Part shown: positions 21,679 through 33,320 of the stretch, piece after piece
Layout of the letters: each line of letters starts with the position of its first letter
How positions within the stretch are numbered: the stretch's first letter is position 1
Assembly (NCBI GenBank): GCA_013399855.1
Contig: VXAY01006792.1
Coordinates: 751,387-815,386 of the forward strand
Origin: Oxyruncus cristatus
Taxonomy: Eukaryota; Chordata; Aves; Passeriformes; Cotingidae
Direction of reading: 5' to 3'
DNA length: 64,000 bases
Notes under the pieces: model-generated
The model's database searches: none
What the model saw: the letters and a program-made list of their open reading frames with translations, nothing else
Told to the model about the DNA's origin: nothing
Translations under genes and position numbers: made by a program

Positions 21679-24600
21679 TCATCTCCCTGATCATCTCCAA
21701 TTGTGCCTGGCAAAACCCCTGAACAAGCCATTTGGCTTAGGTAGAGTGTTTAATAGTTTAAGATCACTGTAGCTAAAAGACAACTTCTTTCTGTGCACCT
21801 TTTGACAAGGTGAGAGATGGGAGCATGCACAAATGCTGCCACATCCTATATCTGACTGCCTGCAGAGCAGCCCTGGGCATTTTCAGAGGAACAGGTTTTA
21901 TTCTGGTATTCCTCACTGGGCTGCCAGTGCCAAGGCAAATTAGCCTCCCGGAAATGGTGCAAAGCTTATTTCTTGTGGTCCTGCAAGTCGCTGAAGTCTC
22001 TGCTTTCTCTGGCAAGAGAAATATGTCATGATGAGCTTGCTGCACCCCTCTGCACTAGGCAAGCTTTTCTGTTTCTTTGGAGAGGCCTCACTTGTTTGCT
22101 CACCACTGATTAAGAAGTTTCATGGGTTTTTTTCCACAAGATTTTTAAACCCTGGGAAAAATAAATAAGAAAACCTGAGCATCATAAGTTGCAATAATAA
22201 AGACTAAGTCCACAGCCTTTTCTCATAGGCACACTCATGGAGACAGGAGCATGCTACTTGCATGACTAAAGATCTGGCTAATAACTTCAGGACAAGGCAG
22301 GAAGCTTTGAAATATTAAATATTATCTACTTATGCAGAGATTCTCTTCTGATGACACCAATTTGAACAGAAATACGAGTTTGAAATTAACCTGAAGTTTT
22401 AAGAGACCTTAGGAAAGAAAATATGATAACATTCATGGTATTTAAGACTTGAAGGTGTCACGTAGGAACAAAAGCTCTTAGGTGATGGAAGATGAGTTTA
22501 GACATAAAATTCAACACTTATTTCCCTGGGACTCATGAAACAGGCTTTTCAGAAGAGATAACCCTTTCCCACAGGGCGTTACTCCCCTCCTTACTGCCTG
22601 TTTTCACAAAACTTCTCAGAAACTTCTCTGATTTTATCAGTTCAGTGGAGATTGTCCAAAAACCATGACAAAAACACAGACAAGCAGTGATGTAAAGGAC
22701 AGGACTTTAGGGAGACAAAATTGAAAATATGGATATTCAGCTGATGAAAAGAAACTGGCAAGGAGTGCCATTAGGGTTACATCACTGCACCAAAGAATTT
22801 TGCATAGGCTCAAAAATATACCATATCAAAGTGTAGGAAGTATATCAATGGGGGTTTTTCCTCTCCTTATTATTCTCATTTTATATATCTTTCAATATCC
22901 AGTCTATAAAGAGATATTTTCTGCAGTCAAGGGCAATCATTTAGGGCTCAGAGAAAAGCAACTTGGAACAAAATCTAATGAGGTTCCAAGAACTGAAGTC
23001 CATGAAGACTGTCAAGGGACATTGTTCTGCTATATTTCTAATAAAAACAGGCACAACTACTGCAAAAACATTAACAAAATTTACTACAAAGACCTTCCTA
23101 CAAACTGTCTGGGATCATATCTTAGGCCAGCTTTCTGACGTGGCATAGGGATGTAAAGTGAGAATAATACTAAGGAGGGACAGACTCCCATTACACCTGG
23201 ACTTTTCCTTCTTGCATCACCACTTTCTTCTCCATTAGTGATTCTTGATACCACTGTCATCTTCACTCTTGAGAATCTGCTGGCAGATCACCCTATAGTA
23301 CCCCCTCTTCCTGGAAATCTACGGACTAGGTGGTCTAATGGGTCATCTCCATCTCACAACCTGTGATTTTTGTCTTTATACAGAACCTCACTCCCTGTTC
23401 CCCTTTCCGCCTCCTTCTGCAAATTGAGACTGGCTGAGGGGAGGCTTCAAAGAGAATGAACTGTCACTTAAACTCTCTGCATCACTCAGTCATTCTTATA
23501 AAAGTGGATCTCATATGACACTAGCTCTGTCAGCAGAACTAAGCCACTCAAAATTTCTCAGTATTCAAGATTTGCAGAATAAATTACAAAGACCACGTTT
23601 GTCCACAAATACTTGTCTTTCCAAAGGAACATTGCTGCTTGAAGATGCTTGTAGCATGTAAGCTGGCACACAGACACAGACACACACAGAGCCTTCAGAA
23701 GCTTTGGCACTTCTAAAAAAGCAGACTCATCTTTCCATAAAAGCTTTTGGGAGTTTTTACATGTGTTGGTATTGCATAAAGAAAGCTGTAGGATTCTGTA
23801 GCTTTGTGTGCAGTTGGCATAAGGCTCTGTACATCAGTGCCTCCTCTGGAGACAAGCTCAATTGTTTAAATCTATATTCTGCCTTAATTTGCATTGTATT
23901 TTTTTTAGGATAGTGGACTCTCTTTTACACCAGGAGAGTTTATTCCCAAGATCCATTCTGGTGCACTTTTTAGTGCAGAGGTTGTTATGCTCCCTCTGTT
24001 CCTCCCACAGCTGAAACTCAGCTATCTATAGCTACATTTAATTAACACAGGCCTCTTTAATTGACATCCCTTACCTTCACAGAGAGGCTATTACTTTTTT
24101 ATGTCCAACATGGGCAAAGCAAGGGCTGTAGCACACCTGGCCAGGCACTCTGCTGGTAGCTGTGCTGCTGACTCACTGGTGTGGTTCTGCTCTCAGAATC
24201 AATGGCAGAATAGCAGTGAATATTCACTTTTAACGAGTACTGCAAGAATCCAAAGCAGCAAAACACTTACATATAGGTTTAAGTCACAAAGTTAATTGCT
24301 GAACTGGGAGCAGAACCAAGCACTGCTACCTCTATGAGATATTTTTCTGTGTAAGAGGTAGACTTTTTATTTTCAACAGCATTATGTAATATATTATCTC
24401 CTGTTTGCAATTCATTAATATTTCTAAACCTTTCTTAGCATTGCTCAGACACTGTCATCTTATTCTACGGCAATATCTAGTATTATCATACTCTGTTTAC
24501 ATTTATCCAAGCTAAACATTGCTTTGCACAAGCTGTCTATATGAATTATTATAATAAACTCAATACTGATTGCTGGGCTTTAGTCTGAGCAAAAGGTGAG

Positions 24601-25706
24601 CTGCTTTTATACTTTATGGAGAATTCTAGCAAACATCAGAAGAAAAGATGGAGAGACAGACATGGGCAGATAATAAAATGGGTTGCAGGTTTGATGGGTA
24701 TTATCTGAAATATTTAGTAACTCTAGTATCACAATTCTTTGGTTATGATTCTGTCTGAAGGAATGGATGTGATATGATCATTCTCTCTTCTTTTTTTTTT
24801 TTTTGTTTGTTTGTTAGTTTTTTGGGGTTTTTCTGGACAACAACTGATCAAGAAAAGTGAGTGATTTTCCCCTCCAGTTTTTCCCTCTGCTTCTGTCTCT
24901 TGAGAACAATTCCTTTGCTGATTCTTGTGGCTGAGATTACAGCCCTATTTCTAATCAGTTACAGGATGCATCAGTCTGTCTAAAAGTGGACCAACGTGCA
25001 AGACAAATAATTAGATTATCTACTTTCTGTGCTCTATTACAATAAAGAATTCAAGTTTGCACAAATATCATGTACTGATCAGGTTCTTTCTTATAAACAT
25101 CTCAAGGGTAAACTCCCTATAACTTCATTGGAACTCTAGGATTTTCCCTGCAGATACTTCTTACATTTTTGAGGATATGGAAAGCTGCATTAAATAATAT
25201 CTGGAGGTATTGAGCTGCACAGACCCAAAAGGCAGAAACCATTAGACAAAACACCCCAAATGATGTTTAAAACATCTGATTTTAAAAGCAGCACATCGTT
25301 TTCACTCTCATGTGGTGAATCCCAAAATTTGCCAGAGGTAAAAAAATTCTAAGGTCAACACTGTGTTTTTGCCAAAAACCAGTAAGGAAAAACACAATAG
25401 GAAGCAGAAGAAAATATTTTTTTTTGTCCTTGGTTTTCCCTTGAATGGAGACAATCTGCTAGAATTTGCATTTTACACTCGGGGGCCCATTTCTCTCCCC
25501 CCTGCCTGAACCACTCACCCCTGCTGCAGAAGTCAGTGGGCGTTTGGTGTTCCTTGCTGAGGCAGAATTGATTCTTTTGTGTTTCAGAGGCTTACATCTC
25601 AGCTCTTCACACTGCAAATAAATTGACAACTTTTCCAAACTATGAACAACCTGCTTTCTCCCTGTGATCTCAGATAATAGAATGCTTGTACGTGATATAT
25701 GCATAT
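21679..25706. other. Unique sequence with minor simple repeats
   Basis: Contains a short CA tract at 23668-23691 and a T-rich tract at 24791-24832. A few bases at 23325-23375 faintly resemble an old CR1 3' end but are too divergent to call. No exon or RNA gene is recognised. Confidence 0.4.
24791..24832. repeat. T-rich low-complexity tract
   Basis: A 14-base T run is followed by GTTT repeats and then T6-GGGG-T5. Similar T/G (or A/C) tracts recur elsewhere in the window. Confidence 0.8.
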
Positions 25707-25707
25707 T

Positions 25708-25765
25708 ATAGAATAGAATAACTCGGTTGGAAGTGACCTACAATGATCGTTTAGTCCAGCTGCCT
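25708..25765 (-). mobile_element. CR1 LINE 3'-tail scrap
   Basis: A short minus-strand CR1 terminus. It starts with the TAGAATAGAATA end and continues with GGTTGGAAGTGACCTACAAT and the TTTAGTCCAGCTGCC segment characteristic of avian CR1 3' ends. Only about 60 bp remain, so the subfamily cannot be assigned. Confidence 0.7.
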
Positions 25766-26346
25766 GTTATCAGCATCTTACTTTTGAAAAACAAAAAGAA
25801 ATCCCAAAAAACATGGGGGAAAAAAAGGACTGGAGGTTTTCTGTGCGTACAGCTAATATTAGGGAAAGTAATATTTATAAAAGTCTGGTCCCTGATACCC
25901 TTTTCTTACTAACCCAGTAGTCACCTAGCCAGTGGTTTAGTGTAGATTTCCTGAGAGAACAAGTTGTTGGCAGATGTTTTCAAGCAGCAATACTTGTCAA
26001 GGAGTTCATGTTATCTGCAGTGTATATCGTGTGTATAAAACCATAGCAGCTGCTTTTTCATTGTAGATGTATGGTTAAGATGTCTTAAAGGAGGGAGGGA
26101 AGAATCTCCTCTCTAATATGTTTAGAGCCACCTTGTGGTCCCTCTTTGGATATCTCCTTTATCCTCCTTCTCCTGGGAGCTGACAGAGCTGTGGTGCCTC
26201 TCAGGCACCTGTGTACTGAGGGCTGCTCCCGTCCCACGGGGCACTACCATCCTGCTGTGCCACACCACCACCACTGCACAGATCTGAGGGAACTTTCCAC
26301 ATGCTTTGGTTATAAGCCATTTGGTTTTGGGTTTTCTTTTTTTTTT
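25766..26346. other. Unique sequence running into the gap
   Basis: Ordinary single-copy sequence that ends in a T-rich stretch (TTTGGTTTTGGG and then T10 at 26337-26346) directly against the gap. Confidence 0.4.
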
Positions 26347-26922
26347 NNNNNNNNNNNNNNNNNNNNNNNNNNNNNNNNNNNNNNNNNNNNNNNNNNNNNN
26401 NNNNNNNNNNNNNNNNNNNNNNNNNNNNNNNNNNNNNNNNNNNNNNNNNNNNNNNNNNNNNNNNNNNNNNNNNNNNNNNNNNNNNNNNNNNNNNNNNNNN
26501 NNNNNNNNNNNNNNNNNNNNNNNNNNNNNNNNNNNNNNNNNNNNNNNNNNNNNNNNNNNNNNNNNNNNNNNNNNNNNNNNNNNNNNNNNNNNNNNNNNNN
26601 NNNNNNNNNNNNNNNNNNNNNNNNNNNNNNNNNNNNNNNNNNNNNNNNNNNNNNNNNNNNNNNNNNNNNNNNNNNNNNNNNNNNNNNNNNNNNNNNNNNN
26701 NNNNNNNNNNNNNNNNNNNNNNNNNNNNNNNNNNNNNNNNNNNNNNNNNNNNNNNNNNNNNNNNNNNNNNNNNNNNNNNNNNNNNNNNNNNNNNNNNNNN
26801 NNNNNNNNNNNNNNNNNNNNNNNNNNNNNNNNNNNNNNNNNNNNNNNNNNNNNNNNNNNNNNNNNNNNNNNNNNNNNNNNNNNNNNNNNNNNNNNNNNNN
26901 NNNNNNNNNNNNNNNNNNNNNN
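26347..26922. other. Assembly gap (576 N)
   Basis: A run of N. The left flank is a T homopolymer and the right flank starts TTTGTGATTTTATTTC. Long open frames spanning the gap are artefacts of reading N as codons. Confidence 0.99.
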
Positions 26923-28659
26923 TTTGTGATTTTATTTCTGTTGATGCAGGAGAGATGACAGTGGGAATCAGGCAGGGCAAGATGCATCTGACCTGTCTAT
27001 ACAATTGAAGTCAATAACAATTCGTCTGCTCCTGTTATACCCCAAGGCAGGTAACCAGGAAACCTGTGGCACGCTTCAAGATACCTACAAGAGGTAGGAT
27101 AATCCATGCCATGGCACTGCCTCTCCAACAACTCTGAAGGGGAGCCACCTCCAGTGCAGGTTGCCCAATTTCCAACACAGTACCCATGGTCTCTGCAGAT
27201 GTTTTCTCTCCCCGACAGCATCAACAATTTAGGTTTCATGGGGCATAGATTTAAATTAATATAGCTAAGGGCATGTTTAGAGCCACTTGAAACAAAGGAT
27301 GGTAAATAGGGATGTCCTTAAATCAGCCTAGAACATCTCATATTTTCTTACCTCTTTCAAGTACAGGGGGTCGTTCATACCAGTATAATTTTTAGCTTTG
27401 TGCAGGATTACATTTTTTCCCCTCAGTTAGCACCTCTGTCAAAGCCTCCTGAAGTCAATGAAAGTCTTTTCACTGACTTCATTTGATTTTGGATCTGCTC
27501 AAATCCTTCAGCTCATGACCTGTAATGATTCCAGTAGGTTCCAGTGGAATAGCACACTGAGCACCACACCTATACACAGGTGGACATGTTCACCTCACAG
27601 GACATTCCCTGAGCTACTACTTGCTATTTTCTTAAAATTTGGCAAATTTCCCACTCCAGTCACAGTGAAGAAAGTGAAGAGTCTGAAAGTAAGTTGGCAC
27701 TGAATTGCTTTGATTTTCCTCCCATTCAAAGGGAGTTCCCACCAGCAGCTTAAGCAAGACATTTGTTTCATTTGTATTTGAAGAAAAGGAGAGCAGAGGA
27801 GGCACTTTTTCCCTCCTTGGGATAAAAAGACACTTTGGACCTCATAAAGTTGCTGAATGGATGTCTCTATCCAAGCAGCACTGAAAGGATACTTGTGTGT
27901 TCAGGAAGACCCTACAGGCTGGAGCTCAGCTCCAGTTCTCCTTACCTGGAAGCTGTCCATGCCCCTGCTAGGCCTAGGACCTGCCATGGGTCATCTCTGC
28001 TCAGTACCACCTGTCATGGAGACAGCACTGCATGGACAGAAAAAGGGCAATCTTGGGGTCTAGTTGCCTGTTGAGATAGGACATGACTTCTGGAAAAGAT
28101 CATGGAGAATACTTACAGAAAAGAAATGTCTAAGTATGTCTTAAGAGGGCATGGTAGGACTATCCATCACACAGAACACAGAGCAGAGAGGGAAAATCTC
28201 ACTCTGAGCACAGACACAGGTGTTACATCAGCAGACTCACAGCAGCTTGGACCAGGTCTGGAGGCATTCCCCCAAAATGCAACCTGTACTGCCAACGTGC
28301 AGGAATGGGATGGCACCTCCAAGCAGTTGGCACTGGAGACCAAAGAGGAAGAAGTAGGTAGGGCTTTGTATGGAAAGAAAATGGAGGAGAAGGAGCAAGG
28401 AAGAGAACAGCAGCTTGGTTGATGCAAGGAGACTGAGCAAGCTGCAATGGGCAGAGCTATCCAGGAGATGTGGAAAAAAGTAGGGGAGGGGAAGAGGAGA
28501 ACTTATCTGGGTAAGTAGGCAAGACTCAGGCAAGTTAGTCCCTGAGCTGGTCAGGAGGGAAGGGAAAAGCAAAGAGAAGGGGGATAGGCTTTGTCCCTGG
28601 GCTGGGGAGCGGGAAGGCACTGGAGTGAGGTGGTTAATAGACCGCACTTGGCTGCCTCA
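26923..28659. other. Unique sequence, purine-rich on the right
   Basis: Positions 28330-28600 are purine-rich (GA and GGGA runs). That explains overlapping minus-strand open frames of up to 136 codons (28237-28647) rich in Ser, Leu and Pro. No domain, repeat family or exon is recognised. Confidence 0.4.
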
Positions 28660-29230
28660 CCAGGAATGGCAGTGACACCTGACTGGGAACTTGGGGAAAG
28701 AGTTGGCGGCTTATTAAAGCAGCCGGACCCCGGCTGAACCCCACGACTACACGCTAGGATTGCTGTGTGCCCCTTGATAACTCACAGCTGCTGATAAAGT
28801 CCACTGGTAATGGCTTTTTGCTAATGAGAAAAGTGCCGCTGATTATGACAAATAGCCTTGGACCAACAGGCTAAGCTGCTACATAGGCTCCCAATTGTCA
28901 GTCTGGGTGATTTTTGCATTTCATTATTTCTTTCCTGACGTCCTGGCTCCTTCTATCTTTAACGTACTCCCAGAGCCGTGTGTCACAATTTTAATAACAC
29001 TTCTTTATCTCAATTTTTCCCCCCTCTCTCCATGGGAGCTGGAAACAAAAGGCTGTTTCAGAAATAATGTTTAACCTCGCTCCTGTGCTGCAGGGAAAGA
29101 AACCCCACAGCTATTGTTCAAGAATTAAAAAGGCGTAAATAAGGCGCACAGAGCCCACTCAACCCTTAAAGACAGACTTTTAAAAATGCCTATTATTACT
29201 ATTATTTAGAGCTCTTTCATGCACAGCTTT
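28660..29230. promoter_or_regulatory. Candidate conserved non-coding block
   Basis: Repeat-free block with several retained CpGs at 28700-28760, a CRE-like TGACGTCC (28936-28943) and multiple homeodomain-type cores (TTGCTAATGAG near 28820, TCATTATTTC near 28921). It has no long open frame. This is among the strongest conserved-looking textures in the window, but it is inferred without an alignment. Confidence 0.4.
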
Positions 29231-32189
29231 GAGGCCTGCCATGTTCCCTTTCTCTTATCCTGTGACAAAGGTATAGCACATATCTAAGCACCAAGGATGA
29301 AACCTTGGTGGACAGTGACACTGTCTCCCTGTTCTGAATGCCTTCTAATAATAGCGATATTATTTTAAAGAGAATAATGTAGGGGGAGTGAAGCCATCAA
29401 GGATTCAGAACAAACCTGCTATCTTATTTGCAATTTGTTACAAATCATCTTGTCTTTAAAAAAACAAAAGCTGAAGAGTATGGGGTAGGCAAAGCAGAAC
29501 AAAGGACAAAGCACATCCCAGGACAAGGTGTTAAAATGATGCTTTTCTGCCCTTAAGGTTACAAAACAGCAGCAAACAACTGAAGTTCACTGAGTTCTCT
29601 CCTATTCTCACACCACTAGAATTCGCCAGAGGTCTCTGCTTCTGAGGATACAGTGATATTTATGGTTCCACTGCCAGATCCTTGTCCATCCATGATGCCC
29701 ATGACCTGGTGTCCTGCAAGAGGAAAAAGGGGCAAACCGCAGTCCACAGAAGCACCTTGCAGTGGTTGTGGGGAAGGCAAGGGTAGAGGATGGAGGTTGT
29801 GATGGAGGCAACCCTCGGGCAGTTGGGGTTTCAGACCCAGAAAGACTGCTTGTTAATGTAAAACCAAGGAGACAGAAAAATGCTCCTGAGAGCAGAACTA
29901 CAGATCAATGGCAGACAAAGTGGAGGCACAGGCGTTCTCCCCATACTCTCTAACCAGTCAGGCAGAGGGAGATTTTAAAAGACTGGATGATCAGGGGAGT
30001 CTGCAAAAGAATCAGTTCAGAGCCTAGGATTTAACTGTACAACTCTGTGTCTATCTATCACTGGCATTTCTCTTTGTCCGTGATTTTATAAATTTTACAA
30101 CATTTGCTTTACACGTGTTACAGCTACATCACATCAGCGACATTAAAATCATCTCAATTAGAAAACAAAATTGAGCTTAAGCCTCTTAGTTCCTCTATGA
30201 TATATAACACGTAACTAAAGGATTCCTGCTTTAGTTTTTAAGTATCTTGAAAAGTTTTAGGCTTTCTAAGCTTTGTCATCCCAAACTGAGAGTGAAGAGC
30301 GATAAACCTTCAGTTATGTTCAACCTTCACTAATACTTCTTTACACTTTTCTTGGAAAAGTTATGAATCCTGAAAATCGTTAAAAATACACAAGAAAATT
30401 ATAGGACCTGTTTGGAGCTTGTTTGCTTGAAATTTTATTTGTCAACATCTTATTTTTATGGGATGCCTATAAAATGTAACTTGAAAAAAAACCATAAAAT
30501 ACAGATGAAATTATTGTACCAAAGATTATCTTTAAAGTATTCTGTAATCTTGTTTATTAGAAGAATAAATTCTTCCTAACTGTATGACAGAGCTTACTGT
30601 TACTGTACAGCTTAATTATTTAAACATGGTTATTACAAAGAAGTTTGCAAAACAGTTTTATTTGCTTTACCACAATTTCTGCTATTCCACGAGAAGAATC
30701 TTTTGGTATTAATTTTATCCATGAGAGGAAAGTTTATTTGATAAAAGTAACACACCCAGTTCACGTAACTCAACTGTAAGCACTGGTGCAAGATCAGAGC
30801 CAGAAAATTAATGCACAATCAATTACAAAATCACTCTCAGAGCAACAGCCAGATACTAATTACTCCCTTAGAAAAGGAGACCTTCACAAAATCCCACCAT
30901 TCCTGCAGGACACCCTTTGGTTTGATCTAGCTGAAAAGTTATGCTGAAAGTCATCTCCCGTCCTGGGCCCTCTAAAGCAAAGCTTGAGGAATAATTCTCA
31001 GTTGGGGCATTTCTGCTATGACATTTGTGGTACTCATGCACTTCTCCAGTTTTGAGTTTTACTGGATAATATTCCACCAACTCTGAATTTTCATGTCCTA
31101 AAAGCAAAAGTAGCAGCCAGGCTCTGACACTTAATTGCAATCTTCTCTCTTGCATAGTGCCATTGGTTTCAAGTCACTTATTTGAAGAGTGGTCCTATTA
31201 CACTGAATCTAAAGGGCCTGTATTAAAAAAATCCCTGCTGCTCCCCTCCTGCCAACCTCCAGCCTGCCTTTCTCCCTCTAAAATGTCTCCTTCCTTCATC
31301 ACTTATGACGGCCTGGAATATGCCTAGATGCCATTGTAGGAGAAATAAATACAGCCACAACAGAGGTCACACAAACTGTCTGATGGCCAGAGTTTTTGAC
31401 ATGTCAGTCAACATCTGGTTTGTGAGCCAAGTTTTGTTACTGTTACTCTGGAAAGTTTCAGTTATATATGAAAATTAGTAAAATCTCACCAGCAGCTAGA
31501 AATCGTATCGCATGCTAAGCTGAACACACCTAATCTTAACATATAAATAAAAAACATAAATAAACATATATAAGTAAACATATAAATATTCCTAGTATTC
31601 ATTAATTAAACAAAAAGGAATTAAAACCTGTGATTTTCTGGGATTTTTTCTGATTTTTAACAATACTTTACAGTCAATTTACTCTGGAGATTTTCTTGGC
31701 TTGATAGATGTTTGTGTTTGGTGAGGTACCTATTCTTTCCTGTACAGAGAAAGCATTTCGCAAAATTCAGGTTTAGCTGCTATAAATGTGAGGACATTCT
31801 TTTAAGGAAATATTTATATGTTTAGGTCTATTGACCATTTATACCATTATTTAAAGGGGTCACAGAAAAGGGCAGTGGTTATTAAAATGGAGAGAGCAAG
31901 CAAAAGCAGGAGAGAGACAGAGGGAGCAAGAGGTAAGAAACTCATAATGGGATTTTTCATGTGGAACGATCATTTTATCTAATACGTCTGAAAATGTAAT
32001 CCATTACTACTAATTACCATGCTGGCATTGAAATACAGGATCACACTAACTCCAGATCCAGATAGAGGCCCAAATCTCTCCATTCATTGTTCTTTCCATC
32101 CCACTTCGCCTCCCTCCCTTTCTGCTCCTCCAAGAAGAAATTCAGCCCTTCGGACATTAGTGAAGAAGGGCCTGAGGTCTCCCTATCGT
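29231..32189. other. Unique sequence with an AT-rich tract
   Basis: Holds an AT-rich quasi-repeat (ACATATAAATA-like units) at about 31540-31595 and a GA-rich stretch at 31885-31935. A 95-codon minus-strand frame at 30868-31155 has no recognisable family. No retroelement is recognised. Confidence 0.4.
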
Positions 32190-32660
32190 CCTAAAGCAGA
32201 AGCTAAACAATATTAGCCAATCATTTTTGATAGATGAAGCATGGAAATTAGTTCCAGAGTTTAACTGATAACTGAAACCACACAGTTACATTCCATTATG
32301 GCAGCCTTAATTGATGAGCTCATTAAGCCCATTATTAGAGAAATTGATTTCAAATAGGCACTTAAAACTGGCTGGCAAAAGAAAAAGGTGAAGAGATACC
32401 GTACAATGTGAAGAAAGTAACTAAAATACATAATGAAGCAAGTAATTTTATAGGTTTGTTTAATGAAAGCCTCAAGAGCATATTAGTTGCTGTGTGGATT
32501 TTAAACACTCATTTTATGTACTAATAAAGCTCCCGTCCATTATGGGAGTTCTGAATGCCTCCAATCTTTAATGCAGCTCTGCTACTAATTAATTAATTAA
32601 CCCCAGCTGAAGCAATCAATTAGTCATGCAGAATCGACACTTTAAAGGTCTGCCAGGTAG
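32190..32660. promoter_or_regulatory. Candidate conserved non-coding block
   Basis: Repeat-free sequence with dense TTAATT and ATTA cores, including an overlapping TAAT series at 32586-32600, plus CTTTAATG and TTTATTA-like sites. A CTCCC/GGGAG short stem lies around 32531-32549. It resembles an ancient regulatory block. No open frame of note. Confidence 0.38.
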
Positions 32661-33089
32661 CACTGGGTACCAGTGCAGAACAGTGGAAGCAAAGTTTCTT
32701 TTTAATTATTTTTATGTTGCTTTCAGCATTACAGGAAAAAACAAACAGGGCTAAAATTTAAAAGCTGCATTAGCTGCATAGTAAAAATGAGTGATTAACC
32801 CCCTGACCTTACATTATTTCAGAGGATAAAGCAGTGCAACAACACTGGGAATTTTAGAGATGGGTTCAGATTGGAGATGCACAAACCAGACAGTTAATTT
32901 TTAATATGTTCATCTCAAGCAGCCGCTGCTTCTCAGCTTAAATGCAGAGAGCTGCAAGTTTCTGGGCAATGCTTGGAAGTCCATTTTCACACCTGGGATC
33001 TGAGAAAGTAAGCACATGCAGTAAAGTTAGTAATAATAAATCCTCCAGAAGCAAATCTTCATTTTATAGTACTTATTTGTGAAAACAGC
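32661..33089. other. Unique non-coding sequence
   Basis: AT-rich single-copy sequence between two conserved-looking blocks. Nothing distinct is recognised. Confidence 0.35.
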
Positions 33090-33320
33090 AGCAGAAAAAC
33101 AAGGCCCTCGGTATTAACCCCTCTTGCGTCTCTTTATTTCCTCCATTTACCTTCTCTTGAATGCTAAAATGCAGCGCCTTTATCCAAAGGGCACTATATA
33201 AATGGCCTTTCATTAAACAAAGCTCATCAGCCATGACCGATTAACCTCAGTTGTAAAGTGAGATTGCTGTCTACGTGAGCTTAAGCGTGGATGAGCTGCT
33301 TTGCTGGAAGACTGAACTCA
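33090..33320. promoter_or_regulatory. Candidate conserved block with TATA-like site
   Basis: Repeat-free block with a TATATAAAT element near 33196, CATTAAAC, GATTAACC and several retained CpGs. It could be an enhancer or a weak promoter. The evidence is texture only. Confidence 0.33.

Noticed and set aside
23325..23375. Possible old CR1 3' end (GGACTAGGTGGTCTAATGGG)
   Set aside because: Only a few words match and no continuous alignment can be built by eye. A profile search would be needed.
26146..27004. Long open frames on both strands, up to 270 codons
   Set aside because: Almost all codons are N from the assembly gap, so there is no coding information.
28237..28647. 136-codon Ser/Leu/Pro-rich minus-strand frame
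   Set aside because: It is produced by purine-rich low-complexity DNA on the other strand.
30868..31155. 95-codon minus-strand frame with a leucine run near the start, resembling a secreted protein
   Set aside because: The hydrophobic run is short and starts after several charged residues, and the rest matches no family I know.
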